Source: Nanobdellota archaeon | GTDB taxonomy: Archaea > Nanobdellota > Nanobdellia > Parvarchaeales > Parvarchaeaceae | Reading direction: 5' to 3' | Assembly: GCA_021818905.1 (NCBI GenBank) | Contig: JAKASS010000008.1 | Location: forward strand, 1 to 48,837 | DNA length: 48,837 nt | Shown here: in pieces, positions 31,850 to 39,223 of the stretch | Layout of the letters: each line of letters begins with the position of its first letter | Position numbering within the stretch: the first letter of the stretch is position 1 | Position numbers and translations under genes: made by a program | The notes under the pieces: model-generated | The model's database searches: none | The model's input: only the letters and a program-made list of their open reading frames with translations | Told to the model about the DNA's origin: nothing

Positions 31850-32122
31850 ATGGAAAGCGAAGAAGAATCCGATGCGTGGATAGAAGATAACCTAGAAAAA
31901 AGTTTAAGCATCGTAAAAAGCTCTAGCATAGACAACCTAAACGCACCGGAGAAAGTACCTTTAGTGATCGAGGTGATGCGAGAAAGATACAAGTTACATT
32001 TAAAACGCAACTCGCAGCAGGATGCAACTCAAAGTACTGACCAGAACGCGGCCCGGAATAATACTCAATCAAATACGGACCAAATTGCAGACGGGTCCGA
32101 TACAGGTTTTAAGTTCGAATAG
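31850..32122 (+). CDS. Hypothetical acidic protein (90 aa)
   Basis: Starts 18 bases after the DUF929 gene and is probably in the same transcript. The first 60 residues are helical and charged (DAWIEDNLEKSLSIVKSS; VPLVIEVMRERYKLHLKR). The last 30 are low-complexity Asn/Gln/Asp/Thr, likely disordered. No known domain. Confidence 0.6.
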   Translation: MESEEESDAWIEDNLEKSLSIVKSSSIDNLNAPEKVPLVIEVMRERYKLHLKRNSQQDATQSTDQNAARNNTQSNTDQIADGSDTGFKFE

Positions 32123-32214
32123 ACTTAAATAATAATTTCTTTTAATGCAGATATTTTTTATTTTTGGCGTAAAAAGAACCATTGTATGCGATCGTTTCGG
32201 CTTTAGTAAAACTT

Positions 32215-32904
32215 TCAATAAAATATCTTATTTTGGATTCCAAGTTTCTTTAAGAGACCTAAATAGAAATTATTTATCGATACGGAGAACTTTTCGAACT
32301 TCTTAGAATTCAAAAGCAGATAGCATGCGAGTAAGGCTACTCCCGAGCCAAGAAGCGCCCCCGCCAAAACATCGGTAGGGTAGTGCACGCCCACATATAC
32401 CCTGGAATAGCAGACTAGAAGAGCTTCCGCAAGAAGCGGAAGCGAATAACGTTTCTTTAGCATGGCCAAAGCAACGGTCGCGCCAGCAAGCACTATAAGT
32501 GCATGACCGGACGGAAAAGAAGAATCACTGTCCCGTGGACCCATCGTTATCGCGCCTTGAACGGTTAGAAAAGGTCTCGCCCTATAATAGCCCACCTTTA
32601 ACCCTTCGCCGATTATGATTATAGCTATGAATACTATGACCATCAATAGTGCCGCCTTCCTGCCGTTCTTTCTCCCGAAGATCCAAAGAAGTATGACTAC
32701 CGGTATCCAGAAGAATTCCCTCCCGAACTCCGAAAGCCCGAGGAAGAACCAGTTTAGACTGCTTACATTGAGCGTCTCATTTAGGAATTTGAATGCCGCC
32801 GTATCCCAGGCCGAAGTAAGCCCAGAAGCGATAAAAAAGAACGTCAGCCCGAAAAGTACGACAAATATAAGACCGATTATAAGAAACTGATTGGTCATTT
32901 TCAT
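32215..32904 (-). CDS. PAP2-family membrane phosphatase
   Basis: 229 residues with about six transmembrane helices. The three PAP2 motifs are complete: K103-x(6)-R110-P111 in KVGYYRARPF, P131-S-G-H134 in FPSGHALIV, and S-R-x(5)-H174-x(3)-D178 in YSRVYVGVHYPTDVLAG. The family removes phosphate from isoprenoid or other lipid phosphates at the outer face; in archaea a role in recycling dolichyl or polyprenyl pyrophosphate is likely. Confidence 0.9.
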   Translation of the reverse strand: MKMTNQFLIIGLIFVVLFGLTFFFIASGLTSAWDTAAFKFLNETLNVSSLNWFFLGLSEFGREFFWIPVVILLWIFGRKNGRKAALLMVIVFIAIIIIGEGLKVGYYRARPFLTVQGAITMGPRDSDSSFPSGHALIVLAGATVALAMLKKRYSLPLLAEALLVCYSRVYVGVHYPTDVLAGALLGSGVALLACYLLLNSKKFEKFSVSINNFYLGLLKKLGIQNKIFY

Positions 32905-32961
32905 TCTTATGGATAGAAATATAACTTTAAATTCTTTTCGACGCTATTTAATCTATAGTTC

Positions 32962-33681
32962 ATGGAAAACAAAAAGCTCTCGGCATACGACGAAGATAAA
33001 ATAATAGACATCGATGTTGGAGAGATAATAGACGAATACCTAAACGAAGAATCCCGTCCTAAAAAAGTCGGCGCTTACTATCCGAGCGAGATAGGGATGT
33101 GCATAAGACGCGGTTATTATTCTTATGTAACGCCAAAACCTACTGAAAGAGCCGCCCTAAGGATATTTGCACTCGGAAACAACGTTCATTCTTTTTTGGC
33201 CGCAGCATTAAAAGATTCAAAGGAGTTTTCTCTCGTAGAAGAAGAGAAACCGATAAAGATAGAATGCGATGAGGAAGGCGCTTCGTTCACGATTTACGGT
33301 AGAATAGACGATTACGTTATAACCCGCGCAACCAATAAGAAGATAATAATAGAAGCTAAATCGGCGAGTGATGTAAGTCGCGTAGAAGAGCCAGACCCTA
33401 AACATGTGATGCAGATAATGCTATACCTAAACGCTGAACAGGCGGACTATGGATTGTTAGTTTATGCCGATAAGAAAAACTTAGCGATAAAACAATTCAG
33501 GGTCGATTACGATAACGAGCTGCACAAGAAGACCATGACACGATTTAAGGACTTGGATTACCACCTAAGAAACAACAAGCTTCCGCCGGCGGAGTTTTAT
33601 TTTGATACAAAGAAAGTCTGGGAATGTAAGTACTGTCCTTACTTCAACGAGTGCATGCAGGCTATAGCGAATGGAGACTGA
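32962..33681 (+). CDS. Cas4-like Fe-S PD-(D/E)xK exonuclease
   Basis: 239 residues with all Cas4/RecB-type features: C47 in GMCIRRGYY, H76, D116 in IYGRIDDYVI, E131-x-K133 in IIIEAKSAS, Q151-x(3)-Y155 in MQIMLYL, and C222, C225, C231 in WECKYCPYFNECM. The four cysteines should hold a 4Fe-4S cluster. No cas1, cas2 or CRISPR repeat is in the window, so this is a solitary Cas4, as found in many archaea, viruses and transposons; a role in DNA repair or element biology is likely. Confidence 0.85.
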   Translation: MENKKLSAYDEDKIIDIDVGEIIDEYLNEESRPKKVGAYYPSEIGMCIRRGYYSYVTPKPTERAALRIFALGNNVHSFLAAALKDSKEFSLVEEEKPIKIECDEEGASFTIYGRIDDYVITRATNKKIIIEAKSASDVSRVEEPDPKHVMQIMLYLNAEQADYGLLVYADKKNLAIKQFRVDYDNELHKKTMTRFKDLDYHLRNNKLPPAEFYFDTKKVWECKYCPYFNECMQAIANGD

Positions 33682-33910
33682 ATAGTTTCTAAATAAGGTT
33701 TAAATAATCGGACTCGTCTTACGTTATAAAATCTTATATAGAGATTCTGACTTTGAACGTGTAAGCGGCGGACTTGACCCAGAGAAAAAGACCAGGGATT
33801 AAACGACAGAAAAACAATCAAACGACAACGCCTTCTTAGAAAAAAGGTTTAAATACTCCCTCGCGTCTTACTACTACTTAGTGTAGTTTAAAATCAAGGA
33901 GGTTTTAGAA
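33682..33910 (+). promoter_or_regulatory. Duplicated promoter and leader with strong Shine-Dalgarno
   Basis: AAGGTTTAAATA occurs at 33695-33706 and 33844-33855, each followed by a similar C/T-rich stretch containing CGTCTTAC. The second lies about 60 nt before ATG 33911 and would give a leader of about 30 nt carrying AAGGAGGT at 33896-33903. The first would start a transcript of unknown nature between 33725 and 33840; I see no ORF or tRNA there. Confidence 0.55.
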
Positions 33911-34822
33911 ATGGAAACTGATGGTTTAGAAAGCATGACTCTGGATCAGCTGATGAGCCAGTACAGAGATAAGACAGTAAGACCGACGATAAGGTCGTTA
34001 CGGGACTGGCTTGGCGTAGTAAAACGGCGTGGCTACATAGAAGCAAGAAAGGTGGTAGAATCACTGGGCGGATTACCAAGGAACGTAGTACATGAACAGG
34101 TATTGGTCAATTCCGACGACTGGATGCCATTGGCAGGCCAAGGATACTACCCAGCATGGGCGAGAGAGATGATTGTAGCACCAGAAAACGGGGGAGTATT
34201 CAGGAACGGAGAAGACATAGTAGACACTTATACGGATGACGGCAGAAGCTGGGTATTTCCTTCCTACTGTATACCAGAAGGAGCAAGGCAGAAAAGAGGA
34301 AAAGGATTGTTCGTCGATCCGAGAAAGATAATAGAAGGACCAAAAGAAGTCATGGTAATAGCAGACCCATCAAAAGACGTGGTAGTGCTAGATGACTTTC
34401 TGCAGGAATCCGGCTGGGGAAAAGTAGACCCGGCAACAGGCGTACCTTTATATGCGAGGAACGTTGATGCATCCTCTAGGGGCGCAGGATACTTTTGCAG
34501 GCCAAACCAAGCGTTTGTGCAGCCTTTTATGCGCGGCATCGGCTACACCGACCTCTCCGGCTATCGCTTCTACTACGGCAGGCGTAGTGTCGATGCTGGC
34601 AACGGGCACTATGTGCAGTCCGGGGTGGGCGTGGAAAGCCGTGAGGCGGCCTCGCAAGACTTGGAGTCAGTGACCCTTGGCCAGCTACTCGAGACAATGG
34701 GCAAAAAGAAAGCAAGGGTGGAGTCTAAATATGTTTTTGGAGATACGGATATCCAGCCAATCGAGACAGCGAGCAAAGAGAAAGAAGGAAAGGTAAAACC
34801 CATATATCCAGACTGGGAATAG
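33911..34822 (+). CDS. Hypothetical protein (303 aa)
   Basis: No family recognised. Short similar motifs occur at both ends (LESMTLDQLMSQY and LESVTLGQLLETMG), perhaps a repeated docking or terminal element. The middle is rich in Gly, Tyr, Asp and aromatic turns (YYPAWAREMIVAPENGG, SGYRFYYGRRSVDAGNG), more like a structural or surface-shell protein than an enzyme. GC content rises sharply after 34450. The strong Shine-Dalgarno leader sets it apart from the leaderless host genes. Confidence 0.65.
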   Translation: METDGLESMTLDQLMSQYRDKTVRPTIRSLRDWLGVVKRRGYIEARKVVESLGGLPRNVVHEQVLVNSDDWMPLAGQGYYPAWAREMIVAPENGGVFRNGEDIVDTYTDDGRSWVFPSYCIPEGARQKRGKGLFVDPRKIIEGPKEVMVIADPSKDVVVLDDFLQESGWGKVDPATGVPLYARNVDASSRGAGYFCRPNQAFVQPFMRGIGYTDLSGYRFYYGRRSVDAGNGHYVQSGVGVESREAASQDLESVTLGQLLETMGKKKARVESKYVFGDTDIQPIETASKEKEGKVKPIYPDWE

Positions 34823-34823
34823 T

Positions 34824-35111
34824 TTTGGAGACAACAAGACCGCAATCAACATAGCAGTCCTTTGCCATAACATCGTTGTGCTTATACAATCAATGTTCGA
34901 GTCGGGCATCGAGCCTAACTTCAGCCCGCTCTTCCAAAAAGAAGAACCAATTGATATAAAAGCGACACGCGATGGCCTAAACAAACTCTTAATCAAAATA
35001 TATCCCAGTCTCAAGTCAACTGATTATTCAAAGCCGTTCTATAAAAATAATAGGGTAAAAAACCCAAGGCTTAGATACGCAGAAAGAGCGCACCGCTCAA
35101 CAGGGACCTAG
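34824..35111 (+). pseudogene. C-terminal remnant of a transposase
   Basis: A frame without a good start reads GDNKTAINIAVLCHNIVVLI then QSMFESGIEPNFSPLF. The block from AVLCHNIVVLIQ to ESGIEPNF resembles the end of archaeal DDE transposases, where it lies after the catalytic Glu. ORF start at 34878 is arbitrary. The remaining residues to TAG 35111 are basic and unrecognised. Identification is from memory of the motif only. Confidence 0.45.
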
Positions 35112-35169
35112 CTCGCCATATGCAGAAAAAAGTAAAAGATTTAAATATTTCTAAAGGCATTAGCATAAA

Positions 35170-36111
35170 ATGCCAGGGACAAAAATTAGTCTAGAATTCG
35201 CTGGCACACGCCTTGATAGGACAGAGCGTAAATACTTTGAACGGCTTACGGAGATTGCAAATCGTGAAGATGTAACTAGGACGGAAAAAGGAAAATCCTA
35301 CCTAGAAACGCTTCTACAGACTTATCCTGGGTTTGCGCAACCCAACATAGCTAGAAACATTTATCAGGAGAATCTAAGCGGCTATAAGGTATCCAAGTAC
35401 CCTACATCGATTCAGCCAGAAGACATATGCTTTTCCCTTCATTATGGCATAGAGATACCAAATGCCAACACCCTTAAAAACATGGCCGAGGAACTTTTCA
35501 GTGGCAGCCCACAGGAGGTAAGCTTGGAGAGACTTGCCGCAATAGTCCAAAAAGCGTGGAGTATAATACCACACGTAGAGAATAAGTGCAACAACTATCT
35601 TCTGCCACCGGGCAATTCGACTCCGTTTTTCAACATTATGTATAGCAAATACGTCGGCAAATCGGTAAAATTAGAAGACATAGTATCCGGAAAACTCCCC
35701 GGCGTTTGTTTCGAAAAGTCCCTGCTTCTCGCAGCCCTGTTATCGATAGACGACGGCATAAAGAAGGCGGGCATAGAAGTCTACCTTTCTCACGGTACGC
35801 ATATGGAAGAGAATTTTGGACCCGGAAGTCACGCATGGGTAAGGATAGAGGTGCCAGAAAGTTTCGACAGGAAGATATTGGCATTCAAAACTTATATCCT
35901 TGATCCGACTTTCAACAGAATATTTATATGGGACGTAAATTGCCTCGCAGCAAATCCAAGACACAAATATGAAGAAAATTATTACGAAAATGCTTACACC
36001 GGGTTTAATTTCAAACCATACAGTGCATACCGCAGAGCGGAACAGACATTTATGGAACGCCTTGGCGCATCCGGCATCGTCGCTAGGATAAAGAGATACC
36101 TCAGACTTTAG
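35170..36111 (+). CDS. Transglutaminase-like (Cys-His-Asp) protein
   Basis: 313 residues. The core triad fits the transglutaminase/papain-like fold: C180 in LPGVCFEKSLLLAALLS, H221 in GSHAWVRIEV, D245 in YILDPTFNR. The 150-residue N-terminal region is helical and unknown; no signal peptide is present. Prokaryotic members are mostly proteases or amidases acting on peptides. TATA GATTTAAATATT lies about 28 nt upstream. Neighbours are hypotheticals of a probable integrated element, so it might process element proteins; that is speculation. Confidence 0.7.
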   Translation: MPGTKISLEFAGTRLDRTERKYFERLTEIANREDVTRTEKGKSYLETLLQTYPGFAQPNIARNIYQENLSGYKVSKYPTSIQPEDICFSLHYGIEIPNANTLKNMAEELFSGSPQEVSLERLAAIVQKAWSIIPHVENKCNNYLLPPGNSTPFFNIMYSKYVGKSVKLEDIVSGKLPGVCFEKSLLLAALLSIDDGIKKAGIEVYLSHGTHMEENFGPGSHAWVRIEVPESFDRKILAFKTYILDPTFNRIFIWDVNCLAANPRHKYEENYYENAYTGFNFKPYSAYRRAEQTFMERLGASGIVARIKRYLRL

Positions 36112-36222
36112 AACCTCATTCTTTTATTGCGGGCGCAAAATAGCTTTTAACAAGCGGCTTTTTGGGATCAGAAGGGTTTATATACTAGTTCTTCTCTATT
36201 AAAGAATGGTAAATTTAACTAT

Positions 36223-37200
36223 ATGGTAAATAACAAAAAAGGAAATGAAGAGATTACGTATAGCCCAAGGGATTTTGGGATAGATGTTGTCGGCGAGCCG
36301 CCAGCAGCTATAGCAACTCCAGTAGTCGCGACAGCGCCTAAGAGATCAAAGAGATCCACAAAATCAGCCGACCTAGAAGCTCTACTAAACGATAAATTCA
36401 GCAGCTTGCAAAGCACATTGGACCAAAGACTAGCTCCGCTCGAAAGAGCAGTTTATGGAGAGCAAACTAGTGGTCAAAACGCCCCAACGCCAGAAGCGCG
36501 ATATAACGGCAATCCGGTTGGGACGGGCGGTAGGATCGCGTCTTACGATAAGCGACTAGGAAGACAGGAAGGCCAAGGGATTGGAGATATACAAAGTAAC
36601 GCAGAATTAGCGCAGCTTCAGCTAGACTCCGAAGAGCCGCAGGCCCAAGTAGTCGGCGAAGAAGCGAATCTTGACGAGAAAATGAGGCTTAATCTTCTTG
36701 AAGAGAAATCTCATTTACTCCCGGTAAGGGTAGGGCCAGATAAGAATGGCAGATACCTTCCATTGTTACATTCAAGTGTAGAAGTCTATAAAGACGAAAC
36801 AGGAAAGATAAAGAGAGACCCTAGAGACAATAACCTGCCAATGTACAAGGTAAAAGCAACATATGGTTACAGATGGTGGGAATGGATGTTCTTCGGGAAA
36901 GGTAGGGGTATCAATAAGGACTCAATGATGAACAATATATACAATCATGCAAAGAATGCAAGAGTACCGTTTGGAAGTTACTTTTCAAGAAGGGAACTCA
37001 ACCCATCAATCGCTGGCGATGACTTCAGCCTGACGATTTACGGCCCTTGGAGAGAGAACCTGCTTAAAGGTTTCGTAACTGGAAACAGGGTAGAGATAGA
37101 CTATATTAGACCTATGTCAGATACAAAGATGAAGAGATTCATACTCGCTTTGGAGCCGGACAGCGGTGCGTACAGGGCGGCTGAGGAAGACAACGCGTAA
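36223..37200 (+). CDS. Hypothetical protein with low-complexity N-terminus (325 aa)
   Basis: Residues 1-150 are Ala/Pro/Gln/Glu-rich and probably disordered, with a possible short coiled coil (LEALLNDKFSSLQSTLDQRL). Residues 160-315 look folded: HLLPVRVGPDKNGRYLPLL, YRWWEWMFFGKGRGINK, and GDDFSLTIYGPWRENLL. No family recognised. TATA TTTATATAC lies about 42 nt upstream. The following gene starts 13 bases after the stop. Confidence 0.65.
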   Translation: MVNNKKGNEEITYSPRDFGIDVVGEPPAAIATPVVATAPKRSKRSTKSADLEALLNDKFSSLQSTLDQRLAPLERAVYGEQTSGQNAPTPEARYNGNPVGTGGRIASYDKRLGRQEGQGIGDIQSNAELAQLQLDSEEPQAQVVGEEANLDEKMRLNLLEEKSHLLPVRVGPDKNGRYLPLLHSSVEVYKDETGKIKRDPRDNNLPMYKVKATYGYRWWEWMFFGKGRGINKDSMMNNIYNHAKNARVPFGSYFSRRELNPSIAGDDFSLTIYGPWRENLLKGFVTGNRVEIDYIRPMSDTKMKRFILALEPDSGAYRAAEEDNA

Positions 37201-37212
37201 GGAGGTAAAAAT

Positions 37213-37539
37213 ATGGTAACACGGAAAAAAATATTGAGTGAAATGCTGGGAGACATAAAAGATGGAGTCAAGGATGCCCTGCACGGTTTGGTCAACTATT
37301 CTAATTATAGAAACGCCGGTGGCGGGACGCTTAATAGCGTGTTAATTGAAGGACTAATATATAGTGCTATTGGATTAGGAGTAGCAGCTGAGACCACGCA
37401 TTATTCACCTTATTCATCACTTGCTCTTTTGGCGCTCCCGGCGACATTCGTCGGACGGGCTTTGCATACTAAATATACAGAGACTAAGGCAAACTTAGAA
37501 GCGCAAGAAAGAGAATTAAGAGTATACGGAGTTGTATGA
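37213..37539 (+). CDS. Small membrane protein (108 aa)
   Basis: AAGGAGGTAAAAATATG gives a strong ribosome-binding site. The middle has two hydrophobic segments (SVLIEGLIYSAIGLGVAAE and SLALLALPATFVGRAL) flanked by charged helices, so it is probably a two-pass membrane protein. No family recognised. Its stop overlaps the next start (ATGA 37536-37539). Confidence 0.65.
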   Translation: MVTRKKILSEMLGDIKDGVKDALHGLVNYSNYRNAGGGTLNSVLIEGLIYSAIGLGVAAETTHYSPYSSLALLALPATFVGRALHTKYTETKANLEAQERELRVYGVV

Positions 37540-37721
37540 TACAGGTGCCACTAATAAAAGGAGTTTTTTCCCCTAAAACAAAAGAGAATAGTTCTACGCT
37601 GGAAAAATTGGTAGGCAAGATTAAAGCCGCTATTGCAATAGGACATTATAAGTCTCTTGGGCGCCCATACGCAGAAGATGCATACATGCACCGCGAAATG
37701 ATTGCGCATTATTGCATATTA
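37536..37721 (+). pseudogene. 5' part of a gene interrupted by the IS630 element
   Basis: Codes for 62 residues (MIQVPLIKGVFSPKTKENSS ... MIAHYCIL) and then meets TAG 37722-37724, which lies in the left end of the insertion. If the element 37722-38814 (with one TA copy) is removed, codon 62 (TTA) is followed in frame by AGT at 38815 and the frame stays open for 31 more codons to TAG 38908-38910. The original protein was probably 93 residues. No family recognised. Confidence 0.7.
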
Positions 37722-37737
37722 TAGATAATTGCGCTAC

Positions 37738-38155
37738 TTATAGCCCATTAATATTATAAAAAAAGGACGTCAAAAGTGTAGGTTGTCTTTGTATGCTTTT
37801 CATAGCAGAAATCGTAATGTCCTTCAATTCCGCTTTTGATTTTGCCTGATGCGCCTTCAGTTTGTTCTTCTTCAGATAGCCCCAAACGCTTTCGTCGGGA
37901 TTCAATTCCGGCGAGTACGGCGGCAGGTAGTATATCGCAAACGACTTTTTGTTCTTCTCTGCATACTCTTTGACTTTGCCCGCGATATGCGGCGGGGCCC
38001 TATCGGCTATGACGATGACCTTGCGGCTTTTGTGATGCTTCCTGATCTTATCCAAGAAGTCGATAAACGTAGTGGAATTGACCGTTTTCCTTTCCACCCT
38101 AAAGACCAATCGGCCCGCCGGGCTTATTGCTGAGGAGACGCAGATGCCGCCGCGG
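37738..38155 (-). pseudogene. C-terminal half of the IS630 transposase
   Basis: On the minus strand the frame reads RGGICVSSAISPAGRLVFRV, VIVIADRAPPH (catalytic Asp region) and YLPPYSPELNPDESVWGYLK (third acidic residue in NPDESVW), ending at the TAA 37738-37740. It is the direct continuation of the segment that was inverted; the joining codon is GGT-AAC. It cannot be expressed as a whole transposase in the present arrangement. Confidence 0.85.
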
Positions 38156-38730
38156 TTACCGGATAATCTTGTCCTGGAACGCTATCGTTTCAGAGCAATC
38201 GAACTACGAAAAAAAGACTGGAAAGTCTCAGAGATTGCCGAGGCATTTGGCGTAAATAGGAGGGCAGTAACGAGATGGTCCACGAATTATAGAAGAGGGG
38301 GCCGAGAATCATTGAAAAGCAAGAAGGCGCCCGGACCCCGGCTGAGACTCTCGGCAAAAGAAATGACAAGGGTCCTAGCCAGCCTTAAACTTCCGGCCAC
38401 TGATTTTGGCTTTGAAACGCCGCTTTGGACGTGCAAAAGAGTCGGATATCTGATCCAGAAACTAACGGGGAAAGATCTGGACAACTCAAATGTGTGGAGA
38501 CTGCTCAAAAGACTGGGCCTTACGAATCAAAAAGGAGAACGTAGGGCATCGGAACAAGATCCAAAAGAAACGAAAAGGTGGTCGAAGGAGGAATGGCCTA
38601 AGATCCTCGCCAAGGCAAAACGTTGGCAGGCTATGATATATTTTCAGGATGAAGCGGGGGTCTCAGTAAATGCCGTGATGGGCAAAACATGGGCGCCAAA
38701 AGGGAAAACTCCGATAGTAACATGTGGTAA
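38156..38730 (+). pseudogene. Inverted N-terminal half of the IS630 transposase
   Basis: The plus-strand frame reads LPDNLVLERYRFRAIELRKK, an HTH (VSEIAEAFGVNRRAVTRW), the linker SLKSKKAPGPRLRL, LWTCKRVGYLIQKLTGKDLD, and MIYFQDEAGVS with the first catalytic Asp, ending KTPIVTCGN. Flipping it back joins GRQ (minus strand 38731-38739) to LPDNL and CGN to RGGIC, and rebuilds a 338-residue enzyme. The ATG available on the plus strand (38143) is chance. Confidence 0.85.
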
Positions 38731-38754
38731 TTGACGCCCGATACCGTGTTCCAT
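38731..38754 (-). pseudogene. Original start of the IS630 transposase
   Basis: Eight minus-strand codons from ATG 38752-38754 read MEHGIGRQ, then the frame meets the inversion joint. A TATA-like CATATTTATATAG lies about 27 nt upstream, the standard leaderless spacing in this genome. This short piece shows that the inversion included the coding sequence only and left the promoter in place. Confidence 0.75.
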
Positions 38755-38814
38755 AATATAGTATTACAGTATGGACTATATAAATATGAGCTATAAACTA
38801 CGCAATTATCTATA

Positions 38815-38910
38815 AGTCAAAGGTACGGCTGCGAATCCGTGGTTTCTTATTTTAATCAAAAATCAAATACAGATATTGAACTTTTATCTTCACATATAAC
38901 GGAGAGGTAG
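38815..38910 (+). pseudogene. 3' part of the gene interrupted by the IS630 element
   Basis: 31 codons read SQRYGCESVVSYFNQKSN, then TDIELLSSHITER and TAG 38908-38910. In frame with 37536-37721 once the element and one TA are removed. The sequence has normal codon use and no internal stop, which supports a genuine split gene. Confidence 0.6.
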
Positions 38911-38929
38911 GGATCGCCAGCAAAGAGAT

Positions 38930-39037
38930 CTACCAGATCTGATGGCCGCACACGGCGCAGAACGTATCCTTTGTATAACAGGCAGTGCAAGTACAAGACA
39001 GATTATCACCTTGGCGGCCCCTACATCGTTCGCACAT
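38930..39037 (-). CDS. 35-aa zinc-knuckle protein
   Basis: ATG 39035-39037 to TAG 38930-38932 encodes 35 residues with seven Cys at positions 2, 5, 15, 17, 20, 27 and 30, plus His 32: CERC, CTCTAC, CAVCGH. This is a compact double zinc-ribbon arrangement; many archaea encode such tiny zinc proteins of unknown role. The upstream 30 bases in frame have no better start. 38911-38929 and 39038-39180 hold no other feature that I can see. Confidence 0.6.
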   Translation of the reverse strand: MCERCRGRQGDNLSCTCTACYTKDTFCAVCGHQIW

Positions 39038-39181
39038 ACTTTTGTATATCCAAACATCGAATAAATAGTTTTTTATTGCGCTTGAATAGATGACGGTTAT
39101 ATTGATTGCGGTCTTTTAAAGAATCCTGATTATAACATTGCGCCCCCCGTAAATTAAAATTGTTGGGTATGGTATCTTATT

Positions 39182-39217
39182 ATAAGGGTAAGCTTTAAAT
39201 ATAATCATTACCCCTAT
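39182..39217 (+). promoter_or_regulatory. Promoter with flanking inverted repeat (ATPase 1)
   Basis: ATAAGGGTAA (39182-39191) and TTACCCCTAT (39208-39217) form a 10-bp inverted repeat with one mismatch around the TATA sequence CTTTAAATATA, about 27 nt before ATG 39224. A dimeric repressor bound here would cover the TATA box. Confidence 0.5.
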
Positions 39218-39223
39218 GATACT

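Larger units (their letters stand above)
37722..38812 (-). mobile_element. IS630-family element with an internal inversion, 1091 bp
   Basis: Inverted ends: TAGATAATTGCG at 37722-37733 and CGCAATTATCTA at 38801-38812, perfect for 12 bp and continuing imperfectly to about 25 bp (to 37746 and 38788). TA flanks both sides (37720-37721, 38813-38814), the IS630/Tc1 target. The transposase originally ran on the minus strand. The segment 38156-38730 is now flipped, between TTACC (38156-38160) and GGTAA (38726-38730). Confidence 0.85.

Noticed and set aside
33720-33845. Possible tRNA or C/D-box RNA
   Set aside because: Fragments resembling a T-loop and a CTGA box are present, but I could not fold a cloverleaf and no C box was found.
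38072-38155. Upstream start of the plus-strand IS630 N-terminal ORF
   Set aside because: These bases belong to the minus-strand C-terminal half; the in-frame plus-strand residues are an accident of the inversion joint.
38156-38730. Programmed invertible switch
   Set aside because: The inverted repeats at the joints are only 5 bp and there is no recombinase gene nearby; a one-off inversion is the simpler explanation.
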